Of a stretch of 10,884 bases of DNA, positions 1 through 6,956 are shown in pieces; positions within the stretch are counted from its first letter, which is position 1, and each line of letters begins with the position of its first letter. This stretch comes from RBG-13-68-16 sp050018455 (GTDB lineage Bacteria; Acidobacteriota; Thermoanaerobaculia; Thermoanaerobaculales; Thermoanaerobaculaceae): positions 1 through 10,884 of the forward strand of contig JBEKAA010000063.1 of assembly GCA_050018455.1 (NCBI GenBank), given 5' to 3'. The notes beneath the pieces were generated by a model that was given only the letters and a program-made list of their open reading frames with translations, made no database searches and had not been told where the DNA came from. Both the position numbers and the translations under genes were made by a program.

Positions 1-2195
1 ACTTTAAGTGCCCCCGATCCAGTCCCGCCAAGCTGTCCCACCACGTCAGTCAGGATCGACTGCGCCCCGACCGCCACGGTGGTCGTGTTGGTCACGGTGC
101 CACTGGTACCGTAGAACGCAATCTGCACGTTCGCCGTCGTCCTAATGCCGAGGTCGAACACGGAGTTGTTGAGCAGCCCGAGGTCACTCCGCCACTGGCT
201 CTGGTTGAGGCCGCTCGCGTAGCTCGCCACCGGCACCCAGACGACGAGGGCGGGCGCCGTCTCCCGCATGGCGACTGTGGTCGGATCGTTGGTGATGTTG
301 TCAATCACCGAGGCGAAGGCGAACACCCCCGACCCCGTCTGCACCGTAACCGCCGCGTACCCACTGTCCATCGCTGTCTGGCTCGCATAGGTCAGGAAGG
401 GCTGCGTCGCCTGCGCCCACTGGCCCGCCGTCAACGGCACCGTGTAGTTGGCAAGACTGTTCCCAGCGCCGTCGTAGAGCGTCACCAGCACAGTCGCACT
501 GCCCGTCCCCGTGTTGACTACCCCGATGTTGGTGCGATACGAGGCGTTCTCGGTCAGGCCCGCGAGGAATGCGCTTTCACCCGCCGCCAGACCATTGCTC
601 GCGACCACCGCCGGGTAGTCCTGACCCTGCGTCCCGCCGCCGTCACAACTCGCGTCCAACGCGACTTGGTTGTAGCTACGTGCCGTGACCTTCACCGGCT
701 GGTCGGAGAGAATTTCCAGGGCGCCTGAGCCGCTGGCGCCTAGCTGTCCGACCACATCGGTCAGGATCGACTGCGTCCCAGCGGGTACGGATGTCGTGTT
801 GCTCACCACGCCGCCGCTGCCATAGAACCCGATCTGCACATTGGCCGTCACGGTGCCGGGGTTGAGCAGGCCGAGGTCGCTTCGCCACTGGCTGTTGTTC
901 TTGCCGGACGTGTGGCTCGCGACCGGCACCCATGCGCTGAACGTGGAGGCCGTAAAGACCCACGCGGCTCCGGTAGGTGAGTTGTCGTACGGCCCACCGA
1001 GAATGGCCGTCGTGCCATCGGCGGAGATCGCCACCGACAAGCCCTGCTCGGCGGCTCCGACGGAGCCGTCGCCGACGAGCTTGCTGCCAACCTGTAACCA
1101 CATCCCCCCGTTGCGCGTGTACACCCACGCGGCGCCGACACCGGAGTTGTCAAGCGGGCCGCCGACGATGGCGGTGTTCCCGTCCGCCGAAATCGTCACC
1201 GAGTTGCCCTGCTGGGCAGCGCCCTCTGCATCTGCTCCGACCAGCTTGTCGCCCTGCTGCGACCACACCCCCCTGCTGCGCGTGTACACCCACGCGGCGC
1301 CGGCACCAGTATTGTCTGAGGAACCACCGACGATTGCGGTGCTCCCATCTGTCGAGATCGCCACTGACGAACCCTGGTTTGCACCGGAAGGCCCGTAATA
1401 CCCGACGGCACCCGTACCTGCCAGCTTGCTGCCTTGCTGTGACCACACGCCCCCGCTGCGCGTGTACACCCACGCGGCGCCGGCATTGGAGTTGTCGTCC
1501 GGCCCACCAACAATGGCCGTGTTCCCATCCGCCGACATCGCCACCGACTGGCCTTGCCTCGCATCCCCGACGGCGCCCGTGCCGACGAGTTTGCTGCCCA
1601 ACTGCAACCACACCCCACCGCTGCGCGTGTACACCCACGCAGCGCCGGCACCCGAGTTGTCAAGCGGCCCGCCGACGATGGCGGTGTTCCCGTCCGCCGA
1701 AATCGCCACCGAGTTGCCCTGTAGGGCTCCGTACGTTCCGTTGACAGCGCCCGAGCCGACCAGCTTGCTGCCCTGCTGCGACCACACCCCTCCGCTGCGT
1801 GTGAACACCCATGCGGCGCCAAAACCCCCGTCGTCGGCGAACCCACCGACGATGGCGGTGTTCCCGTCCGCCGAGATCCCGACAGAGACGCCCTGCCAGG
1901 CGATAAGCCCTCCAGGAGTGACGGCGGCACCCGTGCCAACCAGCTTGTCGCCCTGCTGCGACCACACCCCCCCGCTGCGCGTGAACACCCACACGGCACC
2001 TGCCCAGGTGTTGTCCTCCCGCCCACCGACGATCGCGGTGTTGCCGTCCGCCGAGATCGCCGCCGAGTTGCCCTGCTGGGCAGGCCCCATGGCTCCGGTG
2101 CCAACCAGCTTGCTCCCTTGCTGAGCAAACTGCGCCGCCCCTGCACGAGCAAGGAACAGAAGAACCGCGACGACCACAGCCGCCGTCCGTTTCAT
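1..2195 (-). CDS. Secreted FG-GAP-like repeat protein, partial (C-terminus beyond left edge)
   Basis: The frame is open from ATG at 2195 to the window edge (731 codons, no stop). A GGGAGA-type ribosome binding site lies about 7 bases upstream. Residues 1-21 form a signal peptide (MKRT, hydrophobic core, ARAGA cleavage region), so the protein is probably exported. Residues about 23-417 are seven tandem repeats of about 51-58 residues with the pattern SQQGSKLVG...QGNSVAISADGNTAIVGG..DN.GAGAAWVYTRSGGVW. This resembles FG-GAP/integrin-alpha beta-propeller blades, and seven fits a propeller. From about residue 420 comes a domain beginning WVPVAS..SG.N.SQWRSDLGLLN and including ILTDVVGQLG..GSGAL. 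It begins again near residue 650 and is cut by the window edge. The order is export signal, propeller, then duplicated beta-rich domain. Its ligand cannot be read from the sequence; a surface or secreted binding role is inferred from the family. Confidence 0.9.
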   Translation of the reverse strand, partial: MKRTAAVVVAVLLFLARAGAAQFAQQGSKLVGTGAMGPAQQGNSAAISADGNTAIVGGREDNTWAGAVWVFTRSGGVWSQQGDKLVGTGAAVTPGGLIAWQGVSVGISADGNTAIVGGFADDGGFGAAWVFTRSGGVWSQQGSKLVGSGAVNGTYGALQGNSVAISADGNTAIVGGPLDNSGAGAAWVYTRSGGVWLQLGSKLVGTGAVGDARQGQSVAMSADGNTAIVGGPDDNSNAGAAWVYTRSGGVWSQQGSKLAGTGAVGYYGPSGANQGSSVAISTDGSTAIVGGSSDNTGAGAAWVYTRSRGVWSQQGDKLVGADAEGAAQQGNSVTISADGNTAIVGGPLDNSGVGAAWVYTRNGGMWLQVGSKLVGDGSVGAAEQGLSVAISADGTTAILGGPYDNSPTGAAWVFTASTFSAWVPVASHTSGKNNSQWRSDLGLLNPGTVTANVQIGFYGSGGVVSNTTSVPAGTQSILTDVVGQLGASGSGALEILSDQPVKVTARSYNQVALDASCDGGGTQGQDYPAVVASNGLAAGESAFLAGLTENASYRTNIGVVNTGTGSATVLVTLYDGAGNSLANYTVPLTAGQWAQATQPFLTYASQTAMDSGYAAVTVQTGSGVFAFASVIDNITNDPTTVAMRETAPALVVWVPVASYASGLNQSQWRSDLGLLNNSVFDLGIRTTANVQIAFYGTSGTVTNTTTVAVGAQSILTDVVGQLGGTGSGALK

Positions 2196-2239
2196 GGTGT
2201 TCTCCCTTCGCCCGTTTCAAAGTAAGACTCGATACTGAG

Positions 2240-2267
2240 ATCTTAGAGCGCGTCCCAGGATTGTCAA
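2240..2267 (-). promoter_or_regulatory. Sigma70-type promoter of the FG-GAP-like gene
   Basis: On the minus strand there is a perfect TTGACA (2262-2267), a 16-base spacer and TAAGAT (2240-2245, four of six matches to TATAAT). The predicted start near 2233 gives a leader of about 38 bases before the ATG at 2195. No operator-like inverted repeat is obvious around it. Confidence 0.55.
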
Positions 2268-2392
2268 GGTCGAAGATGGTACTCGCATCACTGGGAGGAA
2301 GGTGCCGCAGGCGGGGTAAAGGCCGCAGCGCCTCAGGCCCCGATATGAAGCAAACCCCCGCCTCGATAGGCTGCCGCCAGCGAGACCCCACA

Positions 2393-2713
2393 CCCCGGCG
2401 CGGTCCCGCTGCGCGAGCATGAGCCGTTCGAAATTGCCCGCCCTCACGTCCCCTCTCGCGACTGGTCAACCTTGACGTGCGACCGCTGCGAGCGGGCTAC
2501 GAAGCTCCGCACCTGAGCAGTCTCCACTGGGTCAATGGGGCGCCTGTCCGCCGTGGCGCTACAATTCCTGCGGAGCGTCGCCAGACCCGGTATCTTGCGC
2601 TGCTCCTGCCCGCCCCGGACTCCTCCCAGGATCTTCGGGGCGGGCGCTTCTCTTCTACGCACGGCCCATAGAACTGCCCATCCCCGTGGAGAGATCGCGG
2701 CTCCTGGGGCCTT
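2393..2713 (+). repeat. Dispersed structured repeat, copy A
   Basis: This stretch aligns along its length with copy B (9924-10345). In order it holds: a segment encoding PSRDWSTLTCDRCERA and ending in TGA at 2514-2516; one hairpin unit starting at TACAAT (2560-2565); and a tail ending CGGCTCCTGGGGCCT (2697-2711). It has one hairpin unit where copy B has two. The mini-ORF frame closes upstream at a TAG with no ATG, GTG or TTG, so this copy looks decayed. Of the rest of the gene-poor interval, 2268-2392 and 2714-2937 show no confident gene. Strand follows the CDRC reading frame, because the direction of the element itself is unknown. Confidence 0.7.
2608..2655 (+). terminator. GC-rich hairpin with pyrimidine tail (repeat copy A)
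   Basis: A 10-bp stem (GCCCGCCCCG at 2608-2617, CGGGGCGGGC at 2636-2645) has an 18-base loop containing CTCCTCCC and is followed by GCTTCTCTTCT. It resembles an intrinsic terminator with a weak U-tract. The same structure recurs twice in copy B, so it may belong to the repeat and not end a neighbouring gene. Confidence 0.4.
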
Positions 2714-2937
2714 GGAGCACACCCTATCGGCCGCATCAGCCTCAGGTGACGTCTCTGGATCGCCTTGTTGAGTCGCACTTCAGCGACGTGCGGGATGACA
2801 AGGCTTCCACCGGTCAACCAGAGCCAAGCCCTACCCTGCAGGGCTTCCGGGCCGGGCTTCACGGGAGCCACGGCAGGGGCGTCAGCGGTACCGGCGGTCA
2901 GCCGGGGTTGGCATCACTCAACACCGCTGGTGGGCCG

Positions 2938-3114
2938 CTATTTCTTGTACACCGCCCGCGTGGCGATGAGCAACATCCAGAGCCCCATGGCGCCCTGCCA
3001 GTAGCCCTGAGGCGACAACAGGAACGTCCTCCCGGCCAAGGCCTCGATGACCCCGACAATGAAAGCCAGCAGCCCAAGCGTGAGCAGGATCTGAAGGAAC
3101 GTCTTCATGTTCAT
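2938..3114 (-). CDS. Small two-helix membrane protein (58 aa)
   Basis: The product begins MNMKTFLQILLTLG and ends LLIATRAVYKK. There are two hydrophobic segments, about residues 6-24 and 42-54, separated by a short loop with AGRTFLLSPQGYWQGAMG, so it is probably an inner-membrane hairpin protein. The start at 3114 is chosen because a full AAGGAGG (3122-3128) lies 7 bases upstream; a second in-frame ATG lies two codons in. The length and the GYW-G-MGLW motif look like a conserved uncharacterised family of small membrane proteins, but I cannot name it. It stands alone between repeat copy A and the tRNA fragment. A TATGCT-like -10 lies upstream without a matching -35. The gene call is sound; the function is unknown. 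Confidence 0.75.
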   Translation of the reverse strand: MNMKTFLQILLTLGLLAFIVGVIEALAGRTFLLSPQGYWQGAMGLWMLLIATRAVYKK

Positions 3115-3165
3115 GATCTCTCCTCCTTGGTCGGACCCTAGCATAGCGGAAGGCTCTCTGATGCG

Positions 3166-3215
3166 GCTGATTCGTAATCAGCAGGTCCGCGGTTCGATCC
3201 CGCGCGTTGGCTCCA
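3166..3215 (+). pseudogene. 3' half of a tRNA-Thr(CGT) gene, probable att-site scar
   Basis: A complete anticodon arm is present: stem GCTGA/TCAGC and 7-base loop TTCGTAA with anticodon CGT. It is followed by a 5-base variable loop (AGGTC), a perfect T-arm (CGCGG-TTCGATC-CCGCG), the 3' acceptor strand CGTTGGC, discriminator T and an encoded CCA (3213-3215). The 5' partner GCCAACG and a standard D-arm are absent upstream, where there is unrelated sequence. This is the segment that tyrosine integrases commonly use as a crossover core, so it is probably a leftover attachment site. It is not a functional tRNA. Confidence 0.8.
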
Positions 3216-3259
3216 ACAAATTTAAGCACTTAGCATAACGATCGACGGGCCACACTTTT

Positions 3260-3321
3260 CTGGGTAACCGCTGGGTAACCATGCGGCACAAGTTCGGACG
3301 GCGCGTTCTTACTTGGTAACC
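3260..3321 (+). repeat. Three spaced CTGGGTAACC-type repeats beside the tRNA fragment
   Basis: CTGGGTAACC occurs at 3260-3269 and again at 3271-3280, exactly 11 bases apart. A variant, CTTGGTAACC, lies at 3312-3321 inside a near-palindrome (TTGGTAACCAA). A spacing of about one helical turn suggests protein-binding sites. Their position 45-106 bases after the tRNA scar would suit integrase arm-type sites, but no integrase is present to confirm this. Confidence 0.5.
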
Positions 3322-3351
3322 AATCCTCTGGAAGTTTCTGGCTCCCCCGCC

Positions 3352-3435
3352 CCGTTGCCGCCCCGGCTGTGCGGAGGCACACCGCCTAGATGTCTACTCC
3401 TCCCCTGCGCACAATCGCGGCTCCTGGGGCCTCGT
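3352..3435 (+). repeat. Dispersed repeat, copy C (tail module only)
   Basis: This segment shares with copy D (8672-8748) the block TGCCGCCCCGGCT.TGCGGAGGCAC, a TCTAC..CTC.CCTGCGC stretch and the end block ATCGCGG.TCCTGGGGCCTC. The hairpin unit and mini-ORF of copies A and B are absent. It ends about 90 bases before the -10 of the kinase gene and has the same orientation as the other copies. The remainder of 3216-3554 contains only the GGTAACC repeats and the kinase promoter region. Confidence 0.6.
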
Positions 3436-3527
3436 AGCGAGGGGTCAAGGAAACTGGCGGACTGAAGCCGCCTATGGTCCGTTCTGGGGCTGGCCAGTGC
3501 GCCCATACTCCTTCCCGCAGCACGCAG

Positions 3528-3533
3528 TATAAT
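3528..3533 (+). promoter_or_regulatory. Candidate -10 box of the kinase gene
   Basis: A perfect TATAAT lies 21 bases before the GTG start. The hexamer 17 bases upstream (ATACTC) is a poor -35. Transcription would begin near 3540, right at the AAGGAG ribosome binding site, so the leader would be unusually short. The -10 match is convincing; the promoter as a whole is uncertain. Confidence 0.35.
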
Positions 3534-3554
3534 CTCAACAAGGAGACTCGACAC

Positions 3555-6257
3555 GTGCAACCGGGCACCCGGCTCGGCCCGTACGAGATCATCGCCCTTC
3601 TTGGTACGGGTGGGATGGGCGAGGTGTACAAGGCGAAGGACACACGGCTGGACCGAGTCGTGGCGGTTAAGGTCTTGCTGGGGCGCCATGCCGAGGACCC
3701 CGCGATGCGCGAACGCTTCGAGCGCGAGGCGCGGGCCATCTCGGCGCTCTCACACCCCTCGATCTGCACGCTTCACGACATCGGTGAGCACGAGGGGACG
3801 CACTTCCTGGTCATGGAATACCTGGAAGGCGAGACGCTCGCCGCGCGGCTTGCCCGTGGACCTCTTCCGCTCGACCAAGCCCTCGAGTTGGGGAGGGAAA
3901 TCGCCGTGGCGCTGGCCGCAGCGCATGATCGCGGAATCGTGCACCGCGATCTCAAGCCGGGCAACGTCATGCTCACCAAGGGTGGTCCGAAGCTCCTCGA
4001 CTTCGGGCTGGCGAAGCTGCACGCAGCGAGCCACGGCATCCTGGACCTGGCCACGCAGGAGACGGCCTCGGGGTCGCTGACGGAGCAGGGGGCGATCCTC
4101 GGGACGTTGCACTACATGGCGCCGGAGCAACTCGAGGGGCGGGAGGCGGACGCGCGCAGTGACATCTTCGCGTTCGGCTGCCTGCTGTACGAGATGATCT
4201 CGGGGCGACGAGCGTTCGCGGGTGAGGCCCAGGCCAACGTGATCGCCGCGATCCTGAAGGGTGAACCGGCGGAGTTGTCGGACTTGGTCAAGAGCCTCCC
4301 GCCGGTGGTCGATCACATCGTCAAGCATTGCCTGCAGAAGGACCGGGACGACCGGTTCCAGACGGCGAAGGACATCGTGTTTGCCCTCTCGCAGGCGTCC
4401 GCGCCGGCCATGACAAACCGCCCACCGGAGGTCGCCGCGCCGCCCGTCCCGGAGCGCGGGCGTAACAAACACCGTTGGCAGGTAGCGGGTGGCGTTGCGC
4501 TCGTCGGTGTCGCCGCTGTGTCCCTTCTCGTGTGGCGCGGCAAGGGTCCACAAGAATCGTCCCCGGTCACGCCGAGTTTCCTGACCGCGAAGCCGGCACG
4601 AATCGTCGTGCTTCCCTTCGAGAACCTCGGCGCCCCGGAAGATGCCTACTTCGCCGCCGGCATGACCGAGGAGATCACCAGCCGTCTCGCGAACGTGCAC
4701 GGATTGGACGTGATTTCGCGAACCTCGGCGCTCGAGTACACGCGCCGTGGTAAGACGGTCAAGGAAATCGGGAGCGAGCTGGGCGTGGATTATGTGCTCG
4801 AGGGCAGCGTGCGCTGGGAGCGTGGCCAGGGTCACGAGAGCCGGGTCCGGATCAGCCCGCAGCTCATAAGGGTCGCAGACGACACCCAAGTCTGGGCGGA
4901 CCGGTACGACCGGGTGATCGCAGACGTCTTCGCGATCCAGTCGGAGGTGGCAGAGAACGCCGTGAAGGCGATGGGCGTCACGCTCTTGCCGCATGAGCAG
5001 ACCACGCTGAAGGAAGTTTCGACGAACGATCTGGAAGCCTATGACCTGTATCTCCGTGGTCAGGAACTGGCCAAGGGTGGCGAGGACAGACGGCATGTCG
5101 AGGGTGCCCTGCAAAAGTTCCAGGCGGCGGTCGATCGGGACCCCCGCTTCGCACAGGCCCTTGCGGGGCTCGCCAGAAGCCACCTCTTCATGTACTGGTT
5201 TTACATTGACCGCGACCCAGATCGACTCGTCAAAGCGAAGGAAGCAGCCGAGCGGGCTGTCGAGCTCCGGCCCGACCTCGCGGAGACTCACACCGCACTC
5301 GGTTTCTTCTTCTATCAGGGCCTGCTCGATTACCCGCGAGCTTTGGAGGAGTTTAACGCAGCCCTCAAGATCCGGCCCAACAGTGGTGATGCACTTGCCG
5401 CGGTGGCCTATGTCCTGCGCCGCCAGGGTCATTGGGCGGACTCGGCAGAACACCTGACCAAGGCGCTCGAGTTGGACCCGAAGAACGCCGAGTTGCTGGC
5501 TAACCTCGGCGAAACCTGCGGGCTCGCTCGCCGGTACGCCGACGCGGACCACGCCTATGTGCTCGCAATCGCCCAGAGCCCACAGTGGGCCGAGCTCTAC
5601 GCAGAGGAAGCATGGCTCCAGCTTCAGTGGCACGGTGACGTGCAAAAGGCTCAGGCGGTGCTGGATGAAGCTGGGCAGGTTGCCGGCCTTACGGACGCTA
5701 CGGGGGTCATACCTTGGTCGGCGCTGGAACTCGCCCTTTTTCGCCGTGATTTCCAAAAGGCGTTGAGGCAGCTTGAGTCGATGACACGCAACGCCTCCGA
5801 AGACCAACTCCAGTATTTGCCAATCCCTTTGCTTCGTGGACAGGTCCAGATGCTAGCGGGCGAGCACGATCTTGCGCGTCGGTCCTTCGAGGCCGCACGC
5901 CTCGAGCTCGAGCAGAAAGTCGCACAGGATCCCGCCGATGCCCGCTTTCATAGTTCCCTCGGGATCGCCTATGCGGGGCTCGGTCGCCGCGTAGAGGCGG
6001 CGCGGGAAGCAAAGCGGGGCTATGAGCTCATGCCGGCCTCGAAGGATGCGTATCGTGCTCTTGCTCGCCTCGAAGATCTGGCCCTTGTCTACACGATGAT
6101 CGGACAGACCAGCGAGGCAATCAGTCACTTGGACGACCTGCTGGCGCGGAGCGGCGAGTTCACGGTCCACCTGCTCCGCCTTGACCCCAGGTGGGACCCG
6201 CTGCGGTCGGACCCCAGATTCCAAGCTCTGCTCACCAAGTACCAGGTCAAGCCGTGA
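3555..6257 (+). CDS. Membrane Ser/Thr protein kinase with TolB-like and TPR domains
   Basis: A 900-residue signalling protein of the bacterial PknB-like kinase class. From the GTG start: P-loop GTGGMGEV (17-24), catalytic Lys39 in VAVK, helix-C Glu58, HRDLKPGN with Asp132, DFG (149-151) and APE (189-191), so all key catalytic residues are present. One membrane helix lies at about 309-327. An extracytoplasmic TolB/FlgO-like domain follows at about 350-480 (IVVLPFENL, AYFAAGMTEEI, VDYVLEGSVR, VWADRYDR), then TPR repeats from about 500 to 880. The upstream frame is open for 27 more codons, but GTG at 3555 has AAGGAG 9 bases away and matches the family's usual start (PGTRLGPYEI). The architecture suggests a sensor that phosphorylates cytoplasmic targets; the signal and substrates are unknown. 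Its stop codon overlaps a remnant of another kinase gene. Confidence 0.95.
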   Translation: MQPGTRLGPYEIIALLGTGGMGEVYKAKDTRLDRVVAVKVLLGRHAEDPAMRERFEREARAISALSHPSICTLHDIGEHEGTHFLVMEYLEGETLAARLARGPLPLDQALELGREIAVALAAAHDRGIVHRDLKPGNVMLTKGGPKLLDFGLAKLHAASHGILDLATQETASGSLTEQGAILGTLHYMAPEQLEGREADARSDIFAFGCLLYEMISGRRAFAGEAQANVIAAILKGEPAELSDLVKSLPPVVDHIVKHCLQKDRDDRFQTAKDIVFALSQASAPAMTNRPPEVAAPPVPERGRNKHRWQVAGGVALVGVAAVSLLVWRGKGPQESSPVTPSFLTAKPARIVVLPFENLGAPEDAYFAAGMTEEITSRLANVHGLDVISRTSALEYTRRGKTVKEIGSELGVDYVLEGSVRWERGQGHESRVRISPQLIRVADDTQVWADRYDRVIADVFAIQSEVAENAVKAMGVTLLPHEQTTLKEVSTNDLEAYDLYLRGQELAKGGEDRRHVEGALQKFQAAVDRDPRFAQALAGLARSHLFMYWFYIDRDPDRLVKAKEAAERAVELRPDLAETHTALGFFFYQGLLDYPRALEEFNAALKIRPNSGDALAAVAYVLRRQGHWADSAEHLTKALELDPKNAELLANLGETCGLARRYADADHAYVLAIAQSPQWAELYAEEAWLQLQWHGDVQKAQAVLDEAGQVAGLTDATGVIPWSALELALFRRDFQKALRQLESMTRNASEDQLQYLPIPLLRGQVQMLAGEHDLARRSFEAARLELEQKVAQDPADARFHSSLGIAYAGLGRRVEAAREAKRGYELMPASKDAYRALARLEDLALVYTMIGQTSEAISHLDDLLARSGEFTVHLLRLDPRWDPLRSDPRFQALLTKYQVKP

Positions 6258-6322
6258 TCGGCTCGCGCCTCGGTACCTACGAGATCGTGCCCCCGATCGG
6301 CACGGGCGGGACGGGAGAGTTA
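6254..6322 (+). pseudogene. N-terminal remnant of a second Ser/Thr kinase gene
   Basis: A GTG at 6254-6256 overlaps the TGA of the kinase and opens VIGSRLGTYEIVPPIGTGG, followed by TGE. This corresponds to residues about 4-23 of the intact kinase (GTRLGPYEIIALLGTGGMGE), with Thr in place of the Met of the P-loop. After GTGGTGE the similarity stops and no kinase sequence follows. I read it as the start of a tandem second kinase gene whose remainder was deleted. The frame stays open into the next small gene, so a fusion read-through is formally possible but unlikely. Bases 6323-6412 show nothing else. Confidence 0.6.
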
Positions 6323-6412
6323 GCGCCCTGCTACTCGACCTGGTGGCTTGACGGCAGGGGGTCACTATACGACCATGCCGGAGGTCAGCCTCACTTCGCT
6401 GCAGGAGTCGTG

Positions 6413-6661
6413 ATGTCTAGACAGCTCCCGGAGGCTAGAATGAAAGAAACGGCACTCGGGCCCTACCGCCTCATCGCAGCCGGTCTCTTCGGTTTGGGGT
6501 TCTTCTCCGTCGTCTATCCCGCTATCGTCTGGCTCTTCGCGCCTCGCCGGGTCTTCGCCGTCCACCACGTCTACTTCCTCTGCGCCGGTCTCGCCCTTCT
6601 TCTCCTTGCCGCTCTCTGCGTATGGATCGGGCGAAGTCGGGTCAACCGGACGGGTAGATAG
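6413..6661 (+). CDS. Small two-helix membrane protein (82 or 73 aa)
   Basis: The product has two strongly hydrophobic segments, from about LIAAGLFGLGFFSVVYPAI and from about YFLCAGLALLLLAALCVWI. A short positively charged link (FAPRRVFAVHH) lies between them and the tail is basic (GRSRVNRTGR). Two starts fit: ATG at 6413 with AGGAG 5 bases upstream, and ATG at 6440 with GGAGG 5 bases upstream. The downstream one gives MKETALGPYRL and may be the true start. The stop codon's last bases are part of the AGGAGG of the next gene, which suggests translational coupling. I recognise no named family. Position and orientation suggest co-expression with the kinase, but no functional link is shown. Confidence 0.65.
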   Translation: MSRQLPEARMKETALGPYRLIAAGLFGLGFFSVVYPAIVWLFAPRRVFAVHHVYFLCAGLALLLLAALCVWIGRSRVNRTGR

Positions 6662-6669
6662 GAGGCATC

Positions 6670-6882
6670 GTGCCCATCCTGGTCTGGCTCGCGCTCGCTG
6701 TGGTCGCAATCCTCCTCCCGGCGTGCAGGATCTGCATCAAGGCCGGGTATCCCTCGTGGGCCGGTGTCTTCGCCATGGTCCCGGTCCTGAATGTCCTCCT
6801 CCTGTGGTTCTTCGCATTTTCGAAGTGGCCGTTGGAGAGGCAACTGGCGACGTTGCAAGCCAGGCCCACGCAAGCCACCTAG
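6670..6882 (+). CDS. Small membrane protein with CRICIKAGYPSWAG motif (70 aa)
   Basis: A GTG start at 6670 has AGGAGG (6660-6665) 4 bases upstream, overlapping the TAG of the preceding gene. The first hydrophobic segment is about residues 3-18 (LVWLALAVVAILLPAC) and the second about 33-49 (GVFAMVPVLNVLLLWFF), followed by AFSKWPLERQL. The pattern of a Lys-Ala-Gly-x-Pro loop, then a V/IP-x-x-N helix, then AF-x-x-WP resembles DUF5684-like and related small membrane proteins of unknown function. This likeness is from memory of the pattern and has not been searched. It is probably in one transcript with the gene before it. Confidence 0.75.
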   Translation: MPILVWLALAVVAILLPACRICIKAGYPSWAGVFAMVPVLNVLLLWFFAFSKWPLERQLATLQARPTQAT

Positions 6883-6956
6883 GGTAGCCATACCCTCATG
6901 CCCACCTAGAAGCGGTAACGCTGAAGCTCGGCGTGCGGCGGAAGGAGGATGACGCA

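Noticed and set aside
841..2124. Plus-strand open frames full of HTPPLRVYTHAAPAPELSSGPP repeats
   Set aside because: They are the reverse reading of the propeller repeats. The minus frame has signal peptide, promoter and ribosome binding site.
3131..3215. A complete but odd tRNA using TCGGACC-like sequence as 5' acceptor and GCAT/ATGC as D-stem
   Set aside because: The acceptor would pair at five of seven positions at best, three of them wobble, and the D-loop would be 16 bases without the conserved GG. A fragment is the simpler reading.
2918..3229. Minus ORF containing GANARDRTADLLITNQ
   Set aside because: This is the well-known spurious translation of a tRNA-Thr gene; the real gene beneath it is the shorter one starting at 3114.
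3750..5807. A 685-codon open frame antisense to the kinase gene
   Set aside because: It mirrors the kinase codons, which bear all expected catalytic motifs; its own sequence shows no domain and no ribosome binding site. High GC easily creates such antisense frames.
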